A stretch of DNA of 62,265 nucleotides from Gammaproteobacteria bacterium. GTDB lineage: Bacteria > Pseudomonadota > Gammaproteobacteria > JASBUN01. Positions 36,929-47,336 of the stretch are shown here, piece after piece (positions within the stretch are counted from its first letter, which is position 1; the number at the start of each line of letters is the position of its first letter). The stretch lies in NCBI GenBank assembly GCA_030147845.1, contig JASBUN010000052.1, forward strand, positions 1 through 62,265. The letters run 5' to 3'. The position numbers and the translations under genes were made by a program. Below the pieces are notes generated by a model that did no database searches, was not told where the DNA came from, and worked only from the letters and a program-made list of their open reading frames with translations.

Positions 36929-37142
36929 AGCCATAAACCGCTGAACTTTGACCGCCGGACCGTGTCCAACCCACTAGTAGTGATACGCAGGCGTGGCCGC
37001 TCAATTGCGATCCGGGAACAGATGCGCTATTTTGCTCGCTCGGCGCATCGCGGCGGCAGTGCCTCTTGGCAGGCGTCACCGGCTGCATCCAAATTTTTAT
37101 TATTTCGGCCATTACAAAACGACACTATCGGGACGACGAAAA

Positions 37143-37733
37143 ATGCGCAAACACGCTTATGCCATCGCACTTGCACTGTTGACCATGCTACCCGTGCTCC
37201 TCGTGAGCAATCGCGCCGAAGCCGCCGAAAACAGTGGCCAATCGGCGGCCGAACAAAGAGCCGCCTCGATCCTGGCAGATATCGGCAAAGCCACTTGGAT
37301 TGAAGAAGGCAAAAGCCCTCACGTCGTGTACATTTTTTTTGACGCGAACTGCCCATACTGCCACCGCGTCTATGTCGACACGCGCTCAGCGGTGAAGAGC
37401 GGGAAGGTGCAAATTCGTTGGATACCAGTCGGCGTGCTGACTACGACCAGTGCCGGCAAGGCAGCGGCCATGCTTGAAGCAAAAGACCCGTTGGCCGCTT
37501 TCTACAAAAACGAGAACCATTATGAACGTGGCAGTGGCGGCGCGATCGAAGAAGCGCTACTCGGCTCGGATAAAACCGAGCAGGCACTGAACACCAACGC
37601 CGCATTACTTGACCGCACCGGCTCCGGCGCTGTGCCGACGCTGTTATTCAAAACCGATACCGGGAAAGCGCTCGTGATCCAGGGAGCCCCGCCTGCTGAC
37701 AAATTAGCGTTCATACTGCAGCATGTGAAATAG
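37143..37733 (+). CDS. Periplasmic DsbG/DsbC-like thioredoxin-fold protein
   Basis: A 196-aa protein with a signal peptide (to about residue 28, AEA-AE). The active site CPYC is at residues 70-73 (IFFDANCPYCHRVY), and the cis-Pro loop is GAVPTLLF. The catalytic domain matches DsbG/DsbC, but the N-terminal dimerisation domain is very short, so it is smaller than true DsbC/G (about 235 aa). It would reduce or isomerise disulfides, or protect Cys sulfenic acids, in the periplasm. A long in-frame extension upstream to 36993 lacks an RBS; ATG 37143 starts the signal peptide. It is probably monocistronic. Confidence 0.82.
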   Translation: MRKHAYAIALALLTMLPVLLVSNRAEAAENSGQSAAEQRAASILADIGKATWIEEGKSPHVVYIFFDANCPYCHRVYVDTRSAVKSGKVQIRWIPVGVLTTTSAGKAAAMLEAKDPLAAFYKNENHYERGSGGAIEEALLGSDKTEQALNTNAALLDRTGSGAVPTLLFKTDTGKALVIQGAPPADKLAFILQHVK

Positions 37734-37880
37734 TGAGATAAGATTAACCGGGCCGCAGGGAGAAGCGGAAAAAATCACAGATCGAAATGATCGAATGTAC
37801 AGTGCAGTTTGCTGCGCTGAACCGGGAAGGCAGGCTAGTGCCGTGGAACGGCTCATCGTGCGAACTTCAAACTAATACCT

Positions 37881-39287
37881 ATGCCCGACAATGCCACCGC
37901 GTTTCTATTCTGGGGGTTTCTACTCGTCTATGGCGCCGTCATGTATGTGATATCGCCACGGGCGCTGTCGTTTCAATCCTTCTTCCGCGGCGCCGACGAC
38001 AAAGGTAGACCGGTCGCGTCCTGGTCGTTGACGGCCAGCATCTTTATCAGTTGGATTTTCGCCAAGTCAGTGACTAATGCGGCCAACCTTGGCAGTACCT
38101 ATGGCATCGTCGGTGGTCTCGCCTACGCGACTTACTGGCTTTCGATACCCATCGCCGGCGTAGTCATCTATCACCTCCGCACGCGCACCGGCAGCACCAG
38201 CCTGACCCAGTTTCTGATCAGCCGGTATGGCCGCTTCGCCGCGGTCGGCTTCACGGTCGCCATTCTGATCCGCCTGTATAATGAAGTGTGGAGCAACACC
38301 GCCGTGGTCGGCGGTTACTTTGGTCACCCCGGCGATTTCGCCTATTATGGCGCCGCTATCGTTTTTACTTTGGTAACGCTGTTCTACAGCCTCAAAGGCG
38401 GTCTGCGAAGCTCAATTTTCACCGATGTCATCCAAGCGGGCGTATTCTTGTTTTTCCTTGGAACCGTGCTGTTTGTTATCGTTCCACTACATCCGGCCGG
38501 CGAACTACTTACCAGCGGCTCATTCCATCTCAACACGGGTGTCGATCTGCTGCTGGTCGCTCTGTTACAGGTATTGAGCTATCCGTTTCATGATCCGGTA
38601 TTAACCGATCGCGGCTTTCTCAACAACGAAAAAACCATGCTGAAGTCATTCGTAGTCGCCGGCGTGCTGGGTTTCATCAGCATTCTGGCGTTCAGCCTCG
38701 TCGGCGTGCACGCGCAATTGGCTGGTATCAATACGCTGGGCAACGCGCCGGCTGCGGTGGGACACTCGCTCGGTGTGGCGGCGTTATTTTTCATGACCGT
38801 GATCATGATCTCGTCGGCCGGCTCGACTCTCGATTCCACCTTCGCTTCACTGTCGAAGTCCGCCGCACTCGACATGCCTACCCTGTTAGGCAAGTCTCGC
38901 CGCCCGTCGGTGCGCCTTGGCATGTGGGTGATGATCGTGTTTGCGGTGCTCGGCAACCTGCCCTTGTTCGCGGGTACGGCCATTCTCAAGGCCACCACCA
39001 TCAGCGGCACGATGGTGATGGGCTTGGCGCCGGTGTTCTTGTTGGCGTGGTTGACACGCTATTCGCCGGCCAGCTTTCACCTCAGCTTTTGGCCGGGCGT
39101 GGCGCTCGGGCTACTGCTCGCGGTCGGTATGATTCCGGCAAGTTGGGCTATCGGCGACGGCAAGTACGCGCTACTGCTTGGCACGAATACGTGGGGTTTA
39201 CTGATTTGTACCGGCGGCTATCTATTGCCGCTGGTGTGGCGCTCGCTCAGCGGCGATATGCCGGGTTTGGCCAAGCAACCGCGATGA
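37881..39287 (+). CDS. Sodium:solute symporter (SSS family)
   Basis: A 468-aa membrane protein with about 12-13 TM segments. SSS motifs include SLTASIFISWIFAKSVTNAANLG near the N-terminus and YSLKGGLRSSIFTDVIQAGV, the region carrying sodium and substrate contacts. The substrate cannot be told from sequence. Its TGA overlaps the ATG of the metallophosphoesterase gene (ATGA), so the two are coupled and probably function together. Confidence 0.9.
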   Translation: MPDNATAFLFWGFLLVYGAVMYVISPRALSFQSFFRGADDKGRPVASWSLTASIFISWIFAKSVTNAANLGSTYGIVGGLAYATYWLSIPIAGVVIYHLRTRTGSTSLTQFLISRYGRFAAVGFTVAILIRLYNEVWSNTAVVGGYFGHPGDFAYYGAAIVFTLVTLFYSLKGGLRSSIFTDVIQAGVFLFFLGTVLFVIVPLHPAGELLTSGSFHLNTGVDLLLVALLQVLSYPFHDPVLTDRGFLNNEKTMLKSFVVAGVLGFISILAFSLVGVHAQLAGINTLGNAPAAVGHSLGVAALFFMTVIMISSAGSTLDSTFASLSKSAALDMPTLLGKSRRPSVRLGMWVMIVFAVLGNLPLFAGTAILKATTISGTMVMGLAPVFLLAWLTRYSPASFHLSFWPGVALGLLLAVGMIPASWAIGDGKYALLLGTNTWGLLICTGGYLLPLVWRSLSGDMPGLAKQPR

Positions 39288-40252
39288 GCGATGTCGCCGG
39301 GCGCAACTGTCCACTTCGCTATCGTTATGCGCCGCAGGCGCTGAGCGGGGCGGCCGAACAGTTCACCGACACGGTGTATATCATCGGCGGCCTGTACGGC
39401 AATATTGAAGCGTTGCAAACCGTATTGGCAATGAAACAGGCCGAACGGCTCCGCGGTGTGCAGGTCGCCCTAATCTTCAATGGCGATCATAACTGGTTCA
39501 ATGTCGATTCACCGACATTCACGTGGATCAATGACGAAGTTCTTTCGCACCGTGCCATACAAGGCAACGTAGAAGCGGAATTGCACGAAGCCAGCGACGC
39601 GGGTTGCGGTTGCGCCTACCCTGATTACGTCGACGACGCAACGGTACAGCGCTCCAACGCCATCATGACGCAACTGCAGCAACGTGCGGCCGAGTTCCCG
39701 CGACTGCGGAACGAACTGCGGCTATTACCGATGCATCTGACCATCGAACTCGGAGGCATCCGTATCGCTGTCGTGCACGGCGATGCGGAATCGTTAGCGG
39801 GATGGGCGTTCGCGGCCGAGCGGCTTTCCAACAACGACCGAGACCCACAGGCACAGCAGCGCATCGAACACTATTTCAGCAGCGCGGACGTCGACATTTT
39901 CGCGTCCAGTCACACCTGTCTGCCGGTTCTGCAGGAATGGAACATCGATGAGCGCAAGCGACTGGTGGTTAACAACGGCAGCGCCGGTATGCCGAATTTT
40001 CTTGGCCGACGTTTCGGCATACTGACACGCATTTCGGAGCGCCTGTCACCGCCCAACGATAGCCTCTACGGCGCGCGTATCGGCGCCGTACGCGTCGACG
40101 CCATACCCGTTCGTTATGATCATCGAGCGTGGTTACGGCGCTTTACAACGCAGTGGCCGGAAGGATCAGCCGCCCACCTATCCTATTACGGGCGCATGAT
40201 CGATGGGCCACGCTACAGCCCGAGTCAGGCGTTTCGGGTAAGCACACGATAG
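39284..40252 (+). CDS. Calcineurin-like metallophosphoesterase coupled to the symporter
   Basis: A 322-aa protein with variant metallophosphoesterase motifs: IIGGLYGNIEAL (for GDxHG), IFNGDHNWF (GDxxD-like), IQGNVEAEL (GNH/E), and AVVHGDAES plus FASSHTCLPV (GHTH-like). The first motif lacks the usual Asp-His pair (GGLYGN), so metal binding may be altered. The C-terminal 90 residues are family-specific. It follows the symporter in an ATGA overlap. The substrate is unknown; a role in processing a phosphorylated compound related to the symporter substrate is inference. Confidence 0.75.
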   Translation: MSDVAGRNCPLRYRYAPQALSGAAEQFTDTVYIIGGLYGNIEALQTVLAMKQAERLRGVQVALIFNGDHNWFNVDSPTFTWINDEVLSHRAIQGNVEAELHEASDAGCGCAYPDYVDDATVQRSNAIMTQLQQRAAEFPRLRNELRLLPMHLTIELGGIRIAVVHGDAESLAGWAFAAERLSNNDRDPQAQQRIEHYFSSADVDIFASSHTCLPVLQEWNIDERKRLVVNNGSAGMPNFLGRRFGILTRISERLSPPNDSLYGARIGAVRVDAIPVRYDHRAWLRRFTTQWPEGSAAHLSYYGRMIDGPRYSPSQAFRVSTR

Positions 40253-40257
40253 CGTCG

Positions 40258-40455
40258 CTACTTATTACCCGAGCCGAGCAACGCCACGACCGTTCCGGTC
40301 AAAAGGAAAATAAAGCCCACAGGCACCAAGCCGATCGCCTTGACGAATACGCTGTTTGGATTGACGAGCATGGCGCCAAAGCCGACCAGCATACCGACAG
40401 CGACAAGTGCGATGCCGAAGAAAACGGTATAGCGGCCGAGGATTTTGTCGATCAT
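40258..40455 (-). CDS. Small two-TM membrane protein
   Basis: A 65-aa protein with two hydrophobic helices (VFFGIALVAVGMLVGFGAML and AIGLVPVGFIFLLTGTVVAL). The start MIDKILGRY (ATG 40455) is chosen because any longer frame would run through the tRNA-Ala gene. No RBS is clear, so expression is uncertain. I recognise no function. It lies just downstream of tRNA-Ala on the same strand. Confidence 0.55.
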   Translation of the reverse strand: MIDKILGRYTVFFGIALVAVGMLVGFGAMLVNPNSVFVKAIGLVPVGFIFLLTGTVVALLGSGNK

Positions 40456-40508
40456 AGGTGGCGTCGGAGTAAGCCGCACAGAAAGGGGCTGGGATGCCCC
40501 GAAGGAGT

Positions 40509-40584
<76 letters not shown>

Positions 40585-40621
40585 GGAAAGGCGGCTACTT
40601 TACGATGACCACCCTACCCTG

Positions 40622-42034
40622 TCAAGCCTGCCCACCGGCGTGTCCCTCGATATGGGCAATGGCCCTGTTAAGGCGTGCCAGGCTGCGCTCGCGGCCGATC
40701 AGGTAAACCGTTTGGTCGATCGGCGGCGACACCGTGCCGCCCGTCACCGCCACTCTGAGCGGCTGTGCCAATTTACCCAACTTGAGCTCATGCGACTCGG
40801 CCGTCTCGACCACCGCCTGATGGATCTGTTCACACGTCCAATCGATAGCGCTCAAACGCGTAAGCAGTGCGCGCAGCGGCGTTAACACGTCGGACTTCAA
40901 ATTCTTCGCCGCGGCCTTTTCATCATAGCTGTCGAACTCGCGATAAAAATAGACGCTGTTGGCGGCCATTTCGACCAGTGTTTTGGCGCGTTCTTGCTGT
41001 GCCTTCACCACTTCGACAAGGCCCGGCCCGGCGCTCGGGTCCAACCCTAACCGTCCTAAATGCCAACTAAGATGATGCGCCACGTGGGCAGGATCGCTGC
41101 TTTTGATGTACTGCTGATTTAGCCACAACAACTTATCCGGATTGAAGGTCGAAGCCGCACGATTGACATCCTTGATGTCGAACAAGGCAATCATCTCGTC
41201 CAAGGAAAACACCTCTTGATCGCCGTGCGACCAGCCTAACCGCACAAGGTAGTTGATCAGCGCCTCGGGCAAATATCCGTCTTCGCGATACTGCATTACA
41301 CTCACGGCACCGTGGCGCTTCGACAAGCGTTTGCCGTCCGCACCCAGAATCATCGGTACATGAGCATACTGCGGCGGCGTAGCGCCTAGCGCGCGCAGGA
41401 TATTGATCTGGCGTGGCGTGTTATTAAGGTGATCATCGCCACGAATGACATGGGTTATATTCATATCCATGTCATCCACCACGACGGTCAGATTGTAGGT
41501 CGGCGTACCGTCGCTGCGCGCAATGATTAAATCGTCCAACTCGGCATTATTAAAGGTCACGTTGCCGCGGATGAGATCGTCCACCGGCACCGCCCCGTCG
41601 GCCGGATTTTTGAAACGCACTACGTGCGAGACATCGTCCGGCACATCGGCACGATGTCGGCAATGGCCATCATAGCGCGGCTTTTGCTTATTACGCATCT
41701 GTTCATTACGTAGCGCTTCCAGGCGTTCCTTGGAACAGGTGCAACGATAGGCATGGCCGGTTTTGAGTAGTTTCTGAATTACCTCGGCATAACGCGCAAA
41801 GCGCTGCGTCTGATAGAACGGCCCTTCGTCATACTCGAGACCAAGCCACGCCATGCCTTCGAGAATGGCATTGACCGACTCAGTCGATGAGCGCTCAAGA
41901 TCGGTATCCTCGATACGCAATACGAATTCGCCGCCGTGCATGCGCGCATGCAACCACGAAAACAGTGCGGTGCGGGCACCGCCGATGTGTAGGTAACCGG
42001 TGGGACTGGGAGCAAAACGGGAACGAATGGTCAT
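40622..42034 (-). CDS. gltX: Glutamyl-tRNA synthetase
   Basis: A 470-aa class I synthetase that charges tRNA-Glu. The HIGH motif is [15 protein letters not shown] at residue about 9-23, and the KMSKS motif is KRLSKRHG near residue 240. A zinc-binding CTCSKE...GHCRH (CxC...CxH) lies at about 98-125, as in the E. coli enzyme. The length is normal. It may be cotranscribed with the tRNA-Ala gene downstream. GltX is the known phosphorylation target of E. coli HipA; a HipA-family kinase is also encoded in this window. Confidence 0.97.
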   Translation of the reverse strand: MTIRSRFAPSPTGYLHIGGARTALFSWLHARMHGGEFVLRIEDTDLERSSTESVNAILEGMAWLGLEYDEGPFYQTQRFARYAEVIQKLLKTGHAYRCTCSKERLEALRNEQMRNKQKPRYDGHCRHRADVPDDVSHVVRFKNPADGAVPVDDLIRGNVTFNNAELDDLIIARSDGTPTYNLTVVVDDMDMNITHVIRGDDHLNNTPRQINILRALGATPPQYAHVPMILGADGKRLSKRHGAVSVMQYREDGYLPEALINYLVRLGWSHGDQEVFSLDEMIALFDIKDVNRAASTFNPDKLLWLNQQYIKSSDPAHVAHHLSWHLGRLGLDPSAGPGLVEVVKAQQERAKTLVEMAANSVYFYREFDSYDEKAAAKNLKSDVLTPLRALLTRLSAIDWTCEQIHQAVVETAESHELKLGKLAQPLRVAVTGGTVSPPIDQTVYLIGRERSLARLNRAIAHIEGHAGGQA

Positions 42035-42209
42035 TTAGTCATTTTCGAATGAGGCCGGCACGGGCAACACGGCATTTTACCCTGAATCGGAACTGAAGTT
42101 GACCATCTTGGCACTATTCGATGGCCACCAACCGCCAATATCGCCGTCGCGCTATGCACACCGATGCATGTGCACACCTGATAATCAGCCTGGGCGCGTG
42201 ACAACGGCG

Positions 42210-42923
42210 CTACCAATCGAGCGTTTTCCACAGACACCGGCCATTGCTGGCCTGATCGATACTCTCGAGACGCTCGTTATGGCATTGCGCTTCAGCGCTC
42301 GTCGCGGTGATGATTTTCAACGCCGGGCGCGCCGCATCCAGGCGGCGCACGGTCGACTCGCGCGTACCGGGCGTGTTCTCCGCCGCACCCAACGATAGAC
42401 TGACTTGCCCGCCCGTCATGGCCAGGTAAACATCGGCCAGGATCTCGGCATCGAGCAACGCGCCGTGTTTTTCGCGCGATGTATTATCGATGCTATAGCG
42501 TTTGCATAGCGCATCGAGGTTGTTTTTCTGCCCCGGATGCAGCCGTCGCGCCAGCACCAGCGTATCGAGCACGGCACAAATATTCCGCACTGGCTCGTGG
42601 GCCGCGTTCAGGCGGGCCAATTCATGATCCAAAAAGCCGATATCAAAAGGCGCATTATGGATCACCAATTCAGCGCCACGCACGAACGCCAGGAAGTCCT
42701 CAGCAACATCGGCGAAACGCGGTTTATCGCGCAAAAATTCGCTCGTTATGCCATGCACTTCCACCGCACCGGGATCGATTTCGCGGTCCGGTTGCAGATA
42801 TTGATGAAAGTGATTTCCGCTCAAGCGGCGGTTGATCAGTTCGACGCAACCAATTTCAATGATGCGATGCCCGTCGCTGGGTTCGAGCCCGGTGGTTTCT
42901 GTATCAAGAACAATTTGCCGCAT
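42210..42923 (-). CDS. dnaQ: DNA polymerase III epsilon subunit (3'-5' proofreading exonuclease)
   Basis: A 237-aa protein with the three DEDDh exonuclease motifs: IVLDTETTG at the N-terminus, HNAPFDIGFLDHEL in the centre and KHGALLDAEILADVY near residue 160. It proofreads in the replicative core with DnaE. The start is taken at ATG 42923 (MRQIVLD); a GTG at 42935 is an alternative, and neither has a strong RBS. It lies 35 nt after rnhA on the same strand, the conserved gammaproteobacterial rnhA-dnaQ order. Confidence 0.95.
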   Translation of the reverse strand: MRQIVLDTETTGLEPSDGHRIIEIGCVELINRRLSGNHFHQYLQPDREIDPGAVEVHGITSEFLRDKPRFADVAEDFLAFVRGAELVIHNAPFDIGFLDHELARLNAAHEPVRNICAVLDTLVLARRLHPGQKNNLDALCKRYSIDNTSREKHGALLDAEILADVYLAMTGGQVSLSLGAAENTPGTRESTVRRLDAARPALKIITATSAEAQCHNERLESIDQASNGRCLWKTLDW

Positions 42924-42958
42924 AGATCCCGCCACTGGTAGTAATCCGCACGCCCGCG

Positions 42959-43414
42959 CTAACGGTTCGACGCCGTGGTCGCCAACATCTCGTCAATCGC
43001 TTGATTGGCCAATTGATCGGCGCGTTCATTTTCCGCATGCCCGGTGTGCCCGCGCACCCAATGCCAAGCAACTTCGTGGGCCGCGGCGGCGCTGTCCAGG
43101 CGACGCCACAGATCCGCGTTTTTTACCGGCTTGCGCGCGGCCGTCATCCAGCCCTTGCGCTTCCAACCAGCAAGCCATTCCGTGATGCCTTTTTTGACGT
43201 ACTGTGAGTCGGTTGTCAGATCAACCCGACAACGTCGCTTGAGCGCCTCCAAGGCCATGATGGCGGCAGTCAGTTCCATGCGATTGTTGGTGGTATCCGG
43301 CTCGGCACCGAGCAGGGTCTTCTCCTGCCCATTGTAGCGCAGCAAAGCCCCCCAACCACCGGGGCCCGGATTACCGCGGCAGGCGCCATCGGTGAAAATC
43401 TCAACGTGATCCAT
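42959..43414 (-). CDS. rnhA: Ribonuclease HI
   Basis: A 151-aa enzyme that cuts RNA in RNA-DNA hybrids. The catalytic residues are seen in [17 protein letters not shown] (Asp), [10 protein letters not shown] (Glu), TTDSQYV (Asp), and [15 protein letters not shown] (His and Asp). ATG 43414 has GGGAG 4 nt upstream and gives the usual length; the frame up to 43447 is inside the methyltransferase gene. It overlaps the upstream methyltransferase gene by 14 nt. Confidence 0.96.
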   Translation of the reverse strand: MDHVEIFTDGACRGNPGPGGWGALLRYNGQEKTLLGAEPDTTNNRMELTAAIMALEALKRRCRVDLTTDSQYVKKGITEWLAGWKRKGWMTAARKPVKNADLWRRLDSAAAAHEVAWHWVRGHTGHAENERADQLANQAIDEMLATTASNR

Positions 43415-44171
43415 CGTGCTCCCATCGACGTGCAGCCGGATCGGCAAGCCCCATGCGTGCTCGGCGTGGCCGCCACCGCGGTTTGATCGGCGTCAACGTC
43501 ATCACTTTTTTACGCGCAAGCAATATATACGCGCCACCACGAAACAACCAGGGATAACGGCTCAGACGTTGCATTAACTGCGGGTGACGCGGCAACCCAT
43601 GACGCTCTAACGGCGGGTGAAATAGTACCGGCTGACAAGACACGCTCTCAAAGCCCAGCACGTTCAACCAATCCTTGACGCGCGGCGCGCTCAGAAATCG
43701 CCCGCACCACGGCACCAGCGGGCGGCGCGACAACAGTCCGCGCAGACCCCACAAGCTACGTGGATTAAAGCCCAATATGAGCACATGACCTTCCGGTACC
43801 AGCACCCGTTCGGCCTCACGCAGAACCTGGCGCGGATCGGGGGCGAACTCCAACACGTGGTGCAAAATCAACGCATCAAGGCTGTACGAAGTAACCGGCA
43901 GGGCAGCGGAATCACCGCGGAGTGTCGCCGCCATAGCGGCGTCCTGCGAGCCGGCCGCCATGACCGCGCAATGCAGGATGCGGCTGGCCGTATAGTGGCT
44001 AGGCGCCGCGAAACAGACCTGCAGCAGGTGATAGCCGAACAAATCCGGCAAGATGCGGTCGAGCTCGGCCTGCTCCGCCGCCGCCAACAGTCGCCCGAGC
44101 GGCTGCTCGTACCACGCACGCAGGGCATCGCCAATTTGTATTGGATCCGGACAGGGTGTCGTGCTGCTCAT
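43401..44171 (-). CDS. SAM-dependent methyltransferase-like protein (yafS position)
   Basis: A 256-aa protein of the Methyltransf_11 type. [20 protein letters not shown] and [19 protein letters not shown] are the post-I and motif-III-like regions. The canonical glycine-rich motif I is poorly conserved ([11 protein letters not shown] region), so SAM binding is weaker to predict. It occupies the place of YafS before rnhA and dnaQ in gammaproteobacteria. RBS GGAGG lies 5 nt before ATG. The substrate is unknown. It is divergent from mltD. Confidence 0.8.
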   Translation of the reverse strand: MSSTTPCPDPIQIGDALRAWYEQPLGRLLAAAEQAELDRILPDLFGYHLLQVCFAAPSHYTASRILHCAVMAAGSQDAAMAATLRGDSAALPVTSYSLDALILHHVLEFAPDPRQVLREAERVLVPEGHVLILGFNPRSLWGLRGLLSRRPLVPWCGRFLSAPRVKDWLNVLGFESVSCQPVLFHPPLERHGLPRHPQLMQRLSRYPWLFRGGAYILLARKKVMTLTPIKPRWRPRRARMGLADPAARRWEHDGSR

Positions 44172-44466
44172 GCAATCCTCCGCAACAGCATATCACAGCC
44201 GTTTCATCGCCCGCGGCTGTGACGGCGTTCAAGTTTCGTTGCCACAGCGGTTCATGCAGGCGCGTTAGCGCCGATAGCGTAATTATGACTGCAGGTTTAC
44301 GCGGCTGGCGGCGGCGGTTACGATACCGGTGCGCGAACGCGGTGCCAACACCGAAACCGGCTCTCGAGCCGCGCGATCGATATCGGTCCGATCGACGGGG
44401 ATCATGACCAAGGCACCGGGGCATATTCCGCTTTTTCATTAAAAACAACAATGGTATCAATAGCTA

Positions 44467-46149
44467 ATGCAACGAATCGTTTGGGTTTTAGTCGCCGCGG
44501 CATGGCTCGCCGGCTGTAACAGCGTGCTCACGCGGCCCGACGCCGGCGCAGTCAGCGCGCACGGGTCGAATCCAGCCCCGGCAGCGGCCGTAACCGCGCC
44601 AGCGGGCAACCAGCCAGAGGCCTCGGCATCGAGCGCACAACAGCCGCTTGATAAAGGCGCGCCACACGTCACCCTGACGCCCGAATCGACACCGCCGGAG
44701 GCCGCCCCTGCACCGCCGAAAGACCTTTGGGCCCAACTGCGTCGCGGCTTTCAACTGCACGACTACGCCCACGCCCGCGTCGACCAACAGCTGCAGTGGT
44801 ATGCCAGTCACACTGAATATATGCAACGCGTCATGACGCGCGCCGAGCCTTTTTTATACATGATTCTAAATGAGGTAGAAAAGCGTCATATGCCGACCGA
44901 AATCGCGTTGCTGCCGGTGGTGGAAAGCGCATTTCAGCCGTTTGCTTATTCGCATGGCCGCGCCGCCGGCATCTGGCAGTTCATCCCGTCCACCGGCCGA
45001 CTTTACGGACTAAAGCAAAATTGGTGGTATGACGGGCGCCGAGACGTGGTGGCCTCGACTAAAGCGGCACTGGATTATTTGCAAAAACTACATGATCAAT
45101 TCAACGGCGATTGGCTCCTCGCGTTGGCGGCATACAATTCCGGCGAGGGCACCGTGCAGCGCGCCATCGAGCGCAACCAACGCAAGCACCTGCCGACCGA
45201 TTTCTGGTCGCTCGATTTACCGCGTGAGACGCAAGGATACGCGCCCAGATTGCTGGCGGTCGCGATGGTCATCGGTCATCCGCGCAAATATGGCCTCAAT
45301 CTGCAAAGCGTCCCCAATCAGGCCCAACTCGCGCACGTCAAAGTCGGATCGCAAATCGATATGGCGCTGGCGGCGCAGATGGCCGGCATCTCGGTCGAGG
45401 AAATGTATAAACTCAATCCGGGTTTCAATCGCTGGGCAACGGCACCCAAAGGACCGCACATCCTGTTGGTGCCGATCGAAAAGCGCCAGCGCTTTGAAGA
45501 AAAACTGGCCGCTTTGCCGGCGTCGGAGCGTATCCAGTGGAAGCGGCACAAGATCGTCCGCGGCGATTCGCTCAACCTGATCGCGCGCCGCTACCACACT
45601 ACGCCGGAAATGCTGAAACGAGTCAATCATCTACGCGGCAGTACGATCGTCGCCGGACAACATTTAATCATCCCCGTAGCGCGCCGGGCCTTTTCGCATT
45701 ACGAATTGACCGCATTACAACGTCGTAAGGCGCTACTCAAGGTCGGCGCGGCGAACAACAAAACCATCCATGTAGTTCGCTCCGGCGACACGTTCTGGGA
45801 ACTATCACGCCGCTATGGCGTGTCGGTACGCAAAATCGCGCGCTGGAACGGTATGGCGCCGCGCGACCACCTGGTACCCGGCCGAAAATTGGTGATTCAT
45901 GGCGTCGCCAAGGCGCAGAAAGTATCCTATACATTGCCCACCGGCCGCGGTCTACCGCTCGCCGCCATGCTGCGTCCGATACGTTATACCGTGCGCCATG
46001 GCGACTCGCTGGCCGTCATCGCGCGGCGTTTCAACGTCACCATCCGTCAGCTATGCAAATGGAACCGGGTGGACAAGGACGACTACCTGCAGCCCGGCCA
46101 ACGCCTGACACTGTACGTTGACGTTACCCGACAAGCGGACAGCAGCTGA
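44467..46149 (+). CDS. mltD: Membrane-bound lytic murein transglycosylase D (lipoprotein, SLT + LysM)
   Basis: A 560-aa lipoprotein, lipobox WLAGC at residue about 17. A Pro/Ala-rich linker follows. The SLT domain (about 105-260) has LPVVESAFQPFAYSHGRAAG (with the catalytic Glu), GIWQFIPSTG and ALAAYNSGEG. Three LysM domains follow at about 355-400, 430-475 and 500-545 (each with GDSLxxIARRY- or GDTFWELSRRY-like motifs). It cleaves peptidoglycan and forms 1,6-anhydro-MurNAc in the periplasm. It is divergent from the yafS-like methyltransferase; gloB, usually between them, is absent. Confidence 0.94.
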   Translation: MQRIVWVLVAAAWLAGCNSVLTRPDAGAVSAHGSNPAPAAAVTAPAGNQPEASASSAQQPLDKGAPHVTLTPESTPPEAAPAPPKDLWAQLRRGFQLHDYAHARVDQQLQWYASHTEYMQRVMTRAEPFLYMILNEVEKRHMPTEIALLPVVESAFQPFAYSHGRAAGIWQFIPSTGRLYGLKQNWWYDGRRDVVASTKAALDYLQKLHDQFNGDWLLALAAYNSGEGTVQRAIERNQRKHLPTDFWSLDLPRETQGYAPRLLAVAMVIGHPRKYGLNLQSVPNQAQLAHVKVGSQIDMALAAQMAGISVEEMYKLNPGFNRWATAPKGPHILLVPIEKRQRFEEKLAALPASERIQWKRHKIVRGDSLNLIARRYHTTPEMLKRVNHLRGSTIVAGQHLIIPVARRAFSHYELTALQRRKALLKVGAANNKTIHVVRSGDTFWELSRRYGVSVRKIARWNGMAPRDHLVPGRKLVIHGVAKAQKVSYTLPTGRGLPLAAMLRPIRYTVRHGDSLAVIARRFNVTIRQLCKWNRVDKDDYLQPGQRLTLYVDVTRQADSS

Positions 46150-46154
46150 AGCGC

Positions 46155-47336
46155 TCAATCACCGTAGATGGCGCGTGCGGCGGCCACCGCCTGACCCACC
46201 TCGATGTCGGCGCCCATACCGCCTAACACCGCATCGAGCGCGCCGAGGCAGTGCAGTACGTTGGTTTCGCTGGCGCCGTAACCCATTAAACCAATACGCC
46301 AGGCTTTACCCGCCAAATCGCCCAGGCCGGCACCGATCTCCAGATTGAATTCATGCAATAGACGCGTACGAACTTCCGCATCCTCGACACCGGCCGGAAT
46401 GGTGACGGCATTGAGCTGCGGCAGACGTTCATGTTCCTCACATACGAACTGCAATCCCATCGCTTCGATACCTGCGCGCAAAGCCCGGTGATGATGCGCG
46501 TGGCGCGCCCAGGCATTCTCGATACCTTCTTCCTTGATCACGACCAGGGCTTCATGTAGTGCGTACAGTGTATTGACCGGCGCGGTGTGATGGTAAGTGC
46601 GCTTGGCGCCCGAACCCCAGTAGCCCATGACCAGATTCAGATCCATGAACCAGCTCTGCACGGTGGTCGAACGCGAGCGGATGACCCCTTGCGCGCGCTC
46701 ATTGAGGCTGACTGGCGACAGACCCGGGACGCAAGACAAGCATTTCTGCGAACCGGAATAGACCGCATCGATCTCCCACTCGTCGACCTTTAGCGGTACA
46801 CCACCCAGCGAGGTCACGGCATCGACAATGGCCAGGCAGTCGTAATCGTGCGCCAGTTTGACCAGCGTCTTGGCATCCGACAGTGCGCCGGTGGAGGTTT
46901 CCGCGTGCACGAAACCGATCAATTTGGCATCGGGATTGGCCTTGAGCGCATCTTCCAGTTTGTTCGGATCGACACTTTTGCCCCAAGGATCATCAACTAT
47001 TATGGCCTCACAACCGGCGCGCTCGACATTCTCCTTCATGCGTCCGCCAAACACGCCATTACGGCAGACGATGGCCTTGTCGCCCGGTTCCAACAGGTTG
47101 ACGACGCAGGTCTCCATTCCCGCCGATCCGGGAGCCGATACCGGCAAAGTCAGTTCATTGCGGGTTTGGAATGCATATTGTAGCAACGCCTTGACCTCTT
47201 CCATCATGCCGACGAACTCGGGATCTAGATGGCCGATGGTCGGACGCGACATGGCTTCAAGCACGCGCGGGTTGACATCGGTCGGGCCCGGCCCCATCAG
47301 CGTGCGGCGCGGAGGATGGAACGAACTGGTGATCAT
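46155..47336 (-). CDS. Class V serine/alanine-glyoxylate aminotransferase
   Basis: A 393-aa PLP enzyme. MGPGPTDVNPRVL is the typical N-terminus, APGSAGMETCVVNLLEPGD the cofactor loop, VHAETSTGAL and VDAVTSLGGVPL the PLP contacts, and SGSQKCLSCVPG holds the Schiff-base Lys (about 200). It transfers the amino group of serine or alanine to glyoxylate, giving glycine. Serine-glyoxylate enzymes belong to the serine cycle or photorespiratory glycolate salvage. It could feed glycine to the GcvT-SHMT fusion encoded earlier in this window. RBS GAGG lies 6 nt before ATG. It is not in an obvious operon. Confidence 0.9.
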   Translation of the reverse strand: MITSSFHPPRRTLMGPGPTDVNPRVLEAMSRPTIGHLDPEFVGMMEEVKALLQYAFQTRNELTLPVSAPGSAGMETCVVNLLEPGDKAIVCRNGVFGGRMKENVERAGCEAIIVDDPWGKSVDPNKLEDALKANPDAKLIGFVHAETSTGALSDAKTLVKLAHDYDCLAIVDAVTSLGGVPLKVDEWEIDAVYSGSQKCLSCVPGLSPVSLNERAQGVIRSRSTTVQSWFMDLNLVMGYWGSGAKRTYHHTAPVNTLYALHEALVVIKEEGIENAWARHAHHHRALRAGIEAMGLQFVCEEHERLPQLNAVTIPAGVEDAEVRTRLLHEFNLEIGAGLGDLAGKAWRIGLMGYGASETNVLHCLGALDAVLGGMGADIEVGQAVAAARAIYGD

